Source: Pedosphaera sp.
GTDB taxonomy: Bacteria > Verrucomicrobiota > Verrucomicrobiia > Limisphaerales > UBA9464
DNA: 11,591 nucleotides
Assembly (NCBI GenBank): GCA_009695405.1
Contig: SIAZ01000106.1
Location: forward strand, 1 to 11,591
Reading direction: 5' to 3'
The notes under the pieces were generated by a model. That model searched no databases, was not told where the DNA came from, and worked only from the letters and a program-made list of their open reading frames with translations. This document shows, piece after piece, positions 6,773-11,591 of the stretch. The position numbers and the translations under genes are program-made. The stretch's first letter is position 1. Each line of letters begins with the position of its first letter.

Positions 6773-7453
6773 ATGAAAAGCACACCCGAGCAACGCGCTG
6801 TGGAAGACCCTTGGCGCGTCCTAAGAATCATGGCTGAATTTGTTGATTCCTTTGACAAATTGTCTCGAATTGAAGCTGCAGTCACCATTTTTGGATCGGC
6901 GCGGACCAAACCATCGGACCCAAATTACAAAGCGGCTGTGGAGATCGCCAAAAGCCTTGCCAAAGAAAAGTTTACGGTTTTGACCGGTGGGGGGCCGGGG
7001 ATTATGGAAGCCGCCAACAAAGGAGCCTCGCAAGGAAAAGGAGCCAGTGTCGGATTAAACATTGAGTTGCCCTTTGAGCAAGCGGGCAATCCCTACTCAA
7101 ACTTGTCGGTTAACTTTCATTACTTTTTCAGTCGGAAGGTATGCTTGGTAAAATACAGCATGGGCTTCGTGTATATGCCAGGCGGCTTCGGTACTTTGGA
7201 TGAGCTTTTTGAAGTCGTAACTCTCATTCAAACGAGGCGAATTCCTGCGTTCCCCTTGATTTTATTTGGACGCTCTTATTGGCAGGGATTGTTAGACTGG
7301 TCCCGAGATACCTTGGGATCTTCTGGGATGATTTCTGCTGGGGACATGGATCTAATGAAGGTCGTGGAGACACCCGAGGAATCTGTCCGGATTATTCTTG
7401 ATTATCGTCGAACCGTGGGAGTTCCTGAGAGTATCCCTGAAGCTTTTCGCTGA
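6773..7453 (+). CDS. LOG family protein (TIGR00730 Rossmann fold)
   Basis: The protein has 226 residues. It carries the two signatures of lysine decarboxylase-like LOG proteins: GGGPGIMEAANKGA (GGGPG at 72-76) and PGGFGTLDELFE (136-147), with Arg121-Lys122 between them. Family members hydrolyse nucleoside monophosphates such as cytokinin riboside 5'-phosphate or AMP, releasing the base and ribose 5-phosphate; true lysine decarboxylase activity is not expected. An N-terminal extension of about 35 residues precedes the Rossmann strand AVTIFGSAR, as in the longer TIGR00730 subgroup. It starts 26 bp after recG and is probably the last gene of that transcript. No clear terminator follows it. Confidence 0.9.
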   Translation: MKSTPEQRAVEDPWRVLRIMAEFVDSFDKLSRIEAAVTIFGSARTKPSDPNYKAAVEIAKSLAKEKFTVLTGGGPGIMEAANKGASQGKGASVGLNIELPFEQAGNPYSNLSVNFHYFFSRKVCLVKYSMGFVYMPGGFGTLDELFEVVTLIQTRRIPAFPLILFGRSYWQGLLDWSRDTLGSSGMISAGDMDLMKVVETPEESVRIILDYRRTVGVPESIPEAFR

Positions 7454-7498
7454 ATTTTCTAATCTTAAAAGCGACGAAAAGTCTTATTTCGATTTCAA

Positions 7499-7516
7499 TG
7501 TAACATTATTGTAACA
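7499..7516 (+). promoter_or_regulatory. Candidate Pho box (PhoB/PhoP-type direct repeat)
   Basis: TGTAACA occurs at 7499-7505 and again at 7510-7516. The repeat is exact, with 4 bp between copies and an 11-bp period, the geometry of PhoB and PhoP binding sites. A TTTTAT hexamer at 7526-7531, ten bases downstream, is a plausible -10 for an activator-dependent promoter. It lies 80 bp before the phosphate-selective porin gene. Sequence and position agree; binding by a PhoB homologue is inference. Confidence 0.65.
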
Positions 7517-7560
7517 CAGTGGACTTTTTATCGTCACACAAAGTCTAAAAAATAGAAAAT

Positions 7561-7585
7561 CAGGTGCAAAAAACCTGCTTGGAGG
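7561..7585 (+). promoter_or_regulatory. Leader hairpin and Shine-Dalgarno before the porin gene
   Basis: CAGGT (7561-7565) and ACCTG (7573-7577) can pair around an A-rich loop. GGAGG follows at 7581-7585, ten bases before the ATG at 7596. This is the strongest ribosome-binding site in the window, fitting a highly translated outer-membrane protein. Confidence 0.5.
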
Positions 7586-7595
7586 CTACTTTTTT

Positions 7596-9059
7596 ATGCG
7601 AGGTTATTGGACGTTCGGACTGTGTTTTCTTTTGGGAGTGGGCGGCGCTGCGCCCTTTAATTCGGTCGAAGCCGCAGGGCCGGTGATGCTTAAGTTATTA
7701 AGAGTATTGAAAGATCGGGGGTCTATTTCGCAGCAAGAATATGATGAAATGGTTGCTGCAGTTGCAGAAGAGTCTGCCGCTAGTTTCCCGAAAACGGGAG
7801 TGACCTTGCCGGTGGTTGAATCCAAGCCGAATGGATCAGTAACGGTCTCACCGAAGGCAGTAGAATCGGCTCAAGGCTCAGTTAAATCGGCGGCGCCCCT
7901 GACGACTGATTCCTTCAGCAAGATTCTAAAATCTAAATGGTATGAACGCTTGGCCATTCGCGGTTATACCCAGCTTCGTTACACCTCAATTCTGAGTCAG
8001 GACGGCGCCGATTTGTTGGTTCCAAATGATCGTTCTGTTGCCGAGAATTCCTCTTTTTACATTCGACGGGCCCGAGTGGTCTTGAGCGGCGATGTTTCGG
8101 AACATTTATTTCTTTATGTCCAACCGGATTTAAATGGATCGCCAACTTCTGGGGATTTTTCAGTGCAATTACGCGATCTGTACGGCGATATATTCTTTGA
8201 TACTGATAAAGAATACCGGATTCGGCTCGGTCAATCCAAGGTACCATTCGGCTGGTCTAATATGCAATCTTCAGCCAATCGAGCTGCCCTAGAGCGATCG
8301 GACGCCATCAATAGTGCGGCGGAAGGGGAACGAGACATTGGTGCTTTTTTCTATTGGTCCCCGGATGCTATCCGTAAGCGGTATTCAGACCTCGTAAAGC
8401 TGGGGCTCAAGGGTTCAGGTGACTATGGAGTGTTAGGCGTGGGAGCTTATTCTGGGCAAGGTCTCAATCGCCTTGATTTCAACGGCGACCCTCATTTTGT
8501 GGCCCGCGCTAACTACCCTTTTCAATTGCCGAACGGGCAATTTTTCGAGACTGGTATCCAAGCGTATTCAGGTCGATTTGTCACATCAAGTCAAACCTTA
8601 GGCTCTGGGGTTTCCGCGGTAACCCCTTTTGCTCGGCCCGATGGAACCGCAGACCAACGAGTTGGAGTTAGTGCGGTATGGTATCCTCAACCTTTTGGGG
8701 TCGAGGCTGAATGGAACTTTGGAATAGGCCCTGAACTTTCGAGTGATCGGCGGACGATTTCCGCAGGAAGTCTTAACGGTGGGTATGTTCAACTTTCCTA
8801 CAAGGACGATAACCGTTTAGGTGCTTGGTTTCCATTTCTTCGCTGGCAGTCGTACCAAGGTGGCCGCAAGTTCGCGGTTAATGCGCCTTACGAGCGCGTG
8901 AATGAATTAGATTTTGGTATCGAATGGGCCCCATGGCCGGCGGTCGAGTTTACCGTCCAATACACCCGGACTTTTGAGCGGACCAATACCAAAGTCGCCC
9001 CTTATTTAGACTCTGAGGGTGCAGATCGAATCAGTGTGCAGGCTCAGATCAATTATTGA
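7596..9059 (+). CDS. Phosphate-selective porin (OprP/OprO family)
   Basis: The protein has 487 residues. The signal peptide is MRGYWTFGLCFLLGVGGAAP with probable cleavage at VEA-A near residue 26. A short helical segment, LKLLRVLKDRGSISQQEYDE, precedes a low-complexity Ser/Val/Lys linker. The barrel begins near residue 110 (RLAIRGYTQLRYT) and shows SSFYIRRARVVLSGDV, YRIRLGQSKVPFGWSN and many alternating strands, as in porins of the OprP/OprO type. It ends ISVQAQINY, with the terminal aromatic residue expected for BAM-dependent barrel assembly. The role would be phosphate or polyphosphate passage across the outer membrane. Family members are usually made under phosphate starvation, which fits the upstream Pho box. 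Anion selectivity cannot be verified from sequence alone. Confidence 0.88.
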   Translation: MRGYWTFGLCFLLGVGGAAPFNSVEAAGPVMLKLLRVLKDRGSISQQEYDEMVAAVAEESAASFPKTGVTLPVVESKPNGSVTVSPKAVESAQGSVKSAAPLTTDSFSKILKSKWYERLAIRGYTQLRYTSILSQDGADLLVPNDRSVAENSSFYIRRARVVLSGDVSEHLFLYVQPDLNGSPTSGDFSVQLRDLYGDIFFDTDKEYRIRLGQSKVPFGWSNMQSSANRAALERSDAINSAAEGERDIGAFFYWSPDAIRKRYSDLVKLGLKGSGDYGVLGVGAYSGQGLNRLDFNGDPHFVARANYPFQLPNGQFFETGIQAYSGRFVTSSQTLGSGVSAVTPFARPDGTADQRVGVSAVWYPQPFGVEAEWNFGIGPELSSDRRTISAGSLNGGYVQLSYKDDNRLGAWFPFLRWQSYQGGRKFAVNAPYERVNELDFGIEWAPWPAVEFTVQYTRTFERTNTKVAPYLDSEGADRISVQAQINY

Positions 9060-9097
9060 ACCACTCAAATTGTTTCCATTCCATAACTTTAAAGACT

Positions 9098-9128
9098 TTG
9101 TTTCGACACTAAACTGCATTTTTATAAT
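9098..9128 (+). promoter_or_regulatory. Possible sigma-70 promoter before the DUF47 gene
   Basis: A perfect TATAAT lies at 9123-9128 with a poor TTGTTT at 9098-9103 (19-bp spacing). The -10 ends only three bases before the ATG at 9132, so a transcript from here would begin at or just inside the start codon. Either the mRNA is leaderless or the box is fortuitous and the gene is read from the porin promoter. Confidence 0.3.
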
Positions 9129-9131
9129 CTT

Positions 9132-9758
9132 ATGTTCTCATTTCAAAAACTGGTAGGGGGTGGCGATATTTTCTTCGACCTCCTAGAACAGAGCGCCAAA
9201 GAAGGTAATGAAAGTGTACAGATTTTTGTTAAGACACTCTCGAGTCCCGGCGTATCGGCTTTAGACCAATTCGCTACCGTTCGACGCAAAGATAAGCGCA
9301 TCACCGAAGAATTGCAGGAACGCCTGATCACCACCTTCGTCACGCCTCTGGAGCGCGAAGATATTGATAGCTTGGCGAAGGCACTTTATAAAATTCCCAA
9401 GACCTTGGAGAAGTTTACTGAGCGCTTTCTGATTTCTCCCGAGAGAGTGCAGTCATCCGATTTTAAACGTCAGGCAGAACTCCTGCAGCAGTCGATGGAA
9501 ACCCTGCTGTCCATGGTTCAAGAATTGCGGCACTCGCCTGACTTGCCGAAGATGAAGGAGAAGAACGACAAGCTTCAATATTTTGAAGGCCAAGCAGACA
9601 AGCGTATGACCCAATTGTTAGGTGAACTTTACAATGAAAAACACGACGCTGTAACAGTGGTTGCACTCAAGGATCTCTATGACCTTTTAGAGAAAGTCAT
9701 CGACCGCTGCCGCGACGCCGGCAACGTGATTGTTCAGATCGTCCTTAAGAATTCCTAA
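9132..9758 (+). CDS. DUF47 family PiT accessory protein (PhoU-like)
   Basis: The protein has 208 residues and is almost wholly helical, with the DUF47/PhoU-like four-helix pattern. It has an N-terminal FFDLLEQSAKEGNES, EELQERLITTFVTPLERED and a last-helix LKDLYDLLEKVIDRCRDAGN. Acidic motifs ERED-x-D and DLYD-LLE-x-x-x-DRC are the expected metal-contacting positions of this fold. Such proteins sit next to PiT permeases and are thought to regulate them at the cytoplasmic face. No signal peptide or membrane segment is present. It ends 12 bp before the PiT gene, so the two are co-transcribed. No Shine-Dalgarno is evident. Confidence 0.92.
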   Translation: MFSFQKLVGGGDIFFDLLEQSAKEGNESVQIFVKTLSSPGVSALDQFATVRRKDKRITEELQERLITTFVTPLEREDIDSLAKALYKIPKTLEKFTERFLISPERVQSSDFKRQAELLQQSMETLLSMVQELRHSPDLPKMKEKNDKLQYFEGQADKRMTQLLGELYNEKHDAVTVVALKDLYDLLEKVIDRCRDAGNVIVQIVLKNS

Positions 9759-9770
9759 TTTTACAGAGCC

Positions 9771-10877
9771 ATGACCCTTTTGTTTACGGTCATTTTGGTG
9801 GCATTGGTGTTTGAATACATCAATGGATTCCATGATACAGCCAACTCGATTGCGACCGTGGTTTCGACCAAGGTATTAACCCCGCGATTAGCGATTCTCT
9901 TGGCCGCGGTCACAAACTTAATCGGTGCTTTGTATGGGACAGCTGTCGCTAAGACTATTAGCTCTGGCTTACTCGATCCGAAGCTGATTCCGTCGGCGCT
10001 TTCAACTCAGATGCTTATTTGCGCTCTGAGCGGGGCCATAGTGTGGAACCTTGTGACTTGGTGGTTTGGGCTTCCCTCAAGTTCGAGTCACGCCTTGATT
10101 GGTGGTCTTTTTGGGGCAGGTATTGCTGCCGCTGGAAATAATTTGTCCGTGGTTGTCTTCAGTAAAGTTAAAGAAGGTGTGCCTTGGTACAAATATGAGG
10201 GCCTCCTTTACAAGGTGATCATTCCGATGTTCCTCTCGCCCATAATGGGGTTGTTGGTGGGACTGTTCCTGATGACTTTTCTTTATTTTTCTCTCCGCAA
10301 TTGGACCCCAAAGTGGGTGACTCGGATTTTTGGAAAAGCGCAACTCCTGAGCGCAGCTTATATGGGTTTTAGTCATGGCAGTAATGATGCTCAGAAAACC
10401 ATGGGAATTATCGCCTTGGCCTTGTTAGGAGCGGGCAAAGCGGGGACCTTGGCTGATCTACCGGAGTGGCTCACCTTTTTAAGGCAACCGATGGAAATTG
10501 GTGTGGATGGCAAAGAAGGCATAGTCGTTTGGATCAAGGTGACTTGTGCTCTTACTATGGCAGCTGGGACGGCAGCCGGCGGATGGAAGATCATCAAAAC
10601 GATGGGTCACAAAATGGTCAAACTGCAACCGGTCCATGGTTTTGCCGCTGAAACAACCGCTGCCACGGTGCTGAGTGTCGCCGCTTACTTCGGAATGCCA
10701 GTCTCAACCACCCATGCTATCACCACTAGCATCATGGGAGTTGGCTGCGCCAAGCGGTTTAATGCACTGAATTTCAGTGTAGTTGAGCGTATTATTTGGG
10801 CTTGGGTTTTAACATTGCCGGTGACTGGAACCCTCGCTTATCTGCTGATGCGGTTGATCCGTGTAGGTGTGAGCTAA
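9771..10877 (+). CDS. PiT-family inorganic phosphate transporter
   Basis: The protein has 368 residues and about ten hydrophobic segments. It carries the duplicated PHO4 signatures: GFHDTANSIATVVSTK (19-34) in the first half and FSHGSNDAQKTMG (200-212) in the second. The re-entrant loop motifs PSSSSHALIGG and PVSTTHAITTS are also present. These residues bind phosphate and the coupling cation (H+ or Na+; the sequence does not decide). The protein imports phosphate across the inner membrane at low affinity compared with Pst systems. A hydrophilic loop at about 220-250 (GKAGTLADLPEWLTF) separates the halves. It is downstream of a DUF47 regulator and a phosphate porin, forming a complete uptake route. 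It is intact. Confidence 0.95.
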   Translation: MTLLFTVILVALVFEYINGFHDTANSIATVVSTKVLTPRLAILLAAVTNLIGALYGTAVAKTISSGLLDPKLIPSALSTQMLICALSGAIVWNLVTWWFGLPSSSSHALIGGLFGAGIAAAGNNLSVVVFSKVKEGVPWYKYEGLLYKVIIPMFLSPIMGLLVGLFLMTFLYFSLRNWTPKWVTRIFGKAQLLSAAYMGFSHGSNDAQKTMGIIALALLGAGKAGTLADLPEWLTFLRQPMEIGVDGKEGIVVWIKVTCALTMAAGTAAGGWKIIKTMGHKMVKLQPVHGFAAETTAATVLSVAAYFGMPVSTTHAITTSIMGVGCAKRFNALNFSVVERIIWAWVLTLPVTGTLAYLLMRLIRVGVS

Positions 10878-10879
10878 TA

Positions 10880-10919
10880 GAGCTTAGCCTTCGCTAACTG
10901 GGCTCAGTCGGCCGTTTTT
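10880..10919 (+). terminator. Weak terminator-like hairpin after the PiT gene
   Basis: TTAGC and GCTAA (10884-10897) form a perfect five-base stem with a CTTC loop. The stem is extended by GAGC/GCTC (10880-10883, 10902-10905) with a four-base bulge. Five T follow at 10915-10919, ten bases beyond the stem, farther than in a standard intrinsic terminator. Confidence 0.35.
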
Positions 10920-10950
10920 GAGTTCGTGACCGCAATGGATGGAAACAGTA

Positions 10951-11455
10951 GCTGCAAGGTGTCGGGAGAGGGAATTGCAGCGAAACGCGGCGCCAAACTT
11001 TCGAGGGCTTAATTGTGTAGTGAGGACAGGAAGACGGCAAAGTGCGCCGTCTTATTCCAAGAGCTCTCTTTCGATCCTTGGTGATAAGGTAGCTCAGAGT
11101 GAAGGCAACGACCTTGGGCGAAATCGAGAGAGAAGCGTCTGGTTCCGTGGTAGCTCTGAAGCGGGTGAAAGCCACGAGGACGAAGGGGATCATACGATTG
11201 AGAACAGTGAAGCTAGAGCAACTGTCACTGAGGTGCGCTGACAGACCGCAAGGGGGCGGTGATGATGAGACATCACAGTGCCCACTCTCGCCGCGTGGTA
11301 AACTTCGCGGAAACTTCTAGAAGTAGGACGGTGACGCGGGAGAGTCGTTGACGCTCGGAGGGTAAATAGGAATGTGGCATGCCCAAGGCTAGCCGGAAGG
11401 CGGCGCAGGGTTCAGCTGTAACGAATGCTTACGATTGAGATCAACCCCTTCCTCC
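10951..11455 (+). ncRNA. Candidate large structured RNA (possibly group II intron 5' domain); unidentified
   Basis: No frame here is protein-like, yet helices are dense. Stems include 10951-10957/10975-10981 (7 bp), 11031-11038/11046-11053 (8 bp) and 11065-11075/11123-11133 (11 bp with one G-U, enclosing 11086-11090/11111-11115). Further stems are 11146-11150/11172-11176, 11222-11227/11239-11244 and 11245-11249/11256-11260, with 11259-11264/11271-11276 overlapping the last. The longest is 11284-11296/11334-11345 (12 bp, one bulge), with an inner palindrome at 11313-11324. GCC-GGAA-GGC lies at 11392-11401 and GGGTT/AACCC at 11408-11447. The plus strand is purine-rich with GGAA and GTGAAA loops, suggesting it is the RNA sense. 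This multi-helix, GNRA-rich look recalls domain I of group II introns, but no reverse transcriptase or domain V hairpin is in the window. Boundaries are approximate. Confidence 0.42.
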
Positions 11456-11475
11456 CAGGGCGTTTGGCTGGCGGC

Positions 11476-11591
11476 TCATAGGACAGGGCGGGAGTCTATG
11501 ATCAGTCGGAGGGCGAGGCTTGGTTGGCGATGGTAGAGTTCAAAGAAGTGCGCCAAGGGTTGGCCTTGCTCGAAGGGGATCAGGGCCAAGA
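11476..11591 (-). CDS. Partial minus-strand frame, C-terminal fragment of unknown protein
   Basis: Reading in from the right edge, 37 codons end at TGA (11478-11476). The product begins LALIPFEQGQPLAHFFELYH and continues RQPSLALRLIIDSRPVL. Codons are rich in third-position C/G and the residues resemble a globular C-terminus, but no family is recognised. The opposite strand in the same codon register is also open (SEGEAWLAMVEFKEVRQG), with a possible ATG at 11532 and no obvious ribosome-binding site, so the strand is not certain. The minus frame is preferred because of its natural stop. Confidence 0.3.
   Translation of the reverse strand, partial: LALIPFEQGQPLAHFFELYHRQPSLALRLIIDSRPVL

Noticed and set aside
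6403..6909. Minus-strand 168-codon frame across the recG/LOG junction
   Set aside because: It is antisense to two clearly conserved proteins and its translation lacks domain features; it is a codon-bias shadow.
9648..9660. Second Pho-box-like TGTAAC inside the DUF47 gene end, upstream of PiT
   Set aside because: Only one copy is present and no 11-bp partner repeat exists.
11031..11053. Eight-base hairpin as an intrinsic terminator for PiT
   Set aside because: The stem is good, but no T-tract follows (only TATTCC), and it sits among other helices, so it is treated as part of the RNA-like block.
10894..11320. Overlapping reading frames of 70-100 codons on both strands downstream of PiT
   Set aside because: Their products are Arg/Ser/Pro/Thr-rich without fold-like patterning. 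They overlap one another, and they run through inverted repeats better explained by RNA structure.
10951..11400. RNase P RNA or tmRNA as the identity of the structured region
   Set aside because: A GGTAAAC stretch near 11297 recalls RNase P, but the near-universal GAGGAAAGTCC core and its partner near the 3' end are absent. No tmRNA alanine-acceptor ends or resume-reading frame were seen.

Overview
This is a chromosomal segment from a Gram-negative bacterium, most likely a member of the Verrucomicrobia/PVC group. The evidence for that placement is indirect. There is an outer-membrane phosphate-selective porin. There is a secreted alpha/beta hydrolase whose C-terminal domain type I associate with PVC genomes. 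Base composition is moderate and most starts lack a strong Shine-Dalgarno. No rRNA, tRNA or CRISPR array is visible, so the taxonomy stays inferential.

Left part (1-2400) is accessory and partly eroded. The minus strand at the left edge carries the first residues of an ISL3-type transposase. Its apparent outer end (about 148) cuts a small Cys-rich protein gene (127-357, minus) after a conserved-looking motif. Next, on the plus strand, is a lipoprotein-type alpha/beta hydrolase. Its signal peptide (from 543) and its catalytic body (to 1733) lie in one reading frame separated by a single TAG at 651-653. A diverged GIY-YIG-like protein (1817-2095, minus) follows. The gap before nrdR holds two protein-like minus-strand frames that look like one frameshifted gene.

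Middle part (2423-7453) is a tight plus-strand cluster: nrdR (ribonucleotide reductase repressor), an unnamed gene overlapping it by ATGA whose N-terminus resembles a diverged ATP-cone, scpA (condensin kleisin), recG (branched-DNA helicase) and a LOG/TIGR00730-family protein. dNTP control, chromosome segregation and fork rescue are grouped here, probably in one transcript.

Right part (7454-10877) is a phosphate uptake unit: a phosphate-selective porin, a DUF47/PhoU-like PiT accessory protein and a PiT-family permease. Upstream of the porin are two TGTAACA repeats 11 bp apart, a good Pho-box candidate. Phosphate would cross the outer membrane through the porin and the inner membrane through PiT, with the DUF47 protein tuning PiT.

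The last 700 bases hold a weak terminator-like hairpin and then about 500 nt of non-coding sequence with many nested inverted repeats. This looks like a large structured RNA on the plus strand; the 5' domain of a group II intron is one possible identity. A partial minus-strand reading frame runs off the right edge. This RNA-like block is the best candidate for something undescribed in the window.
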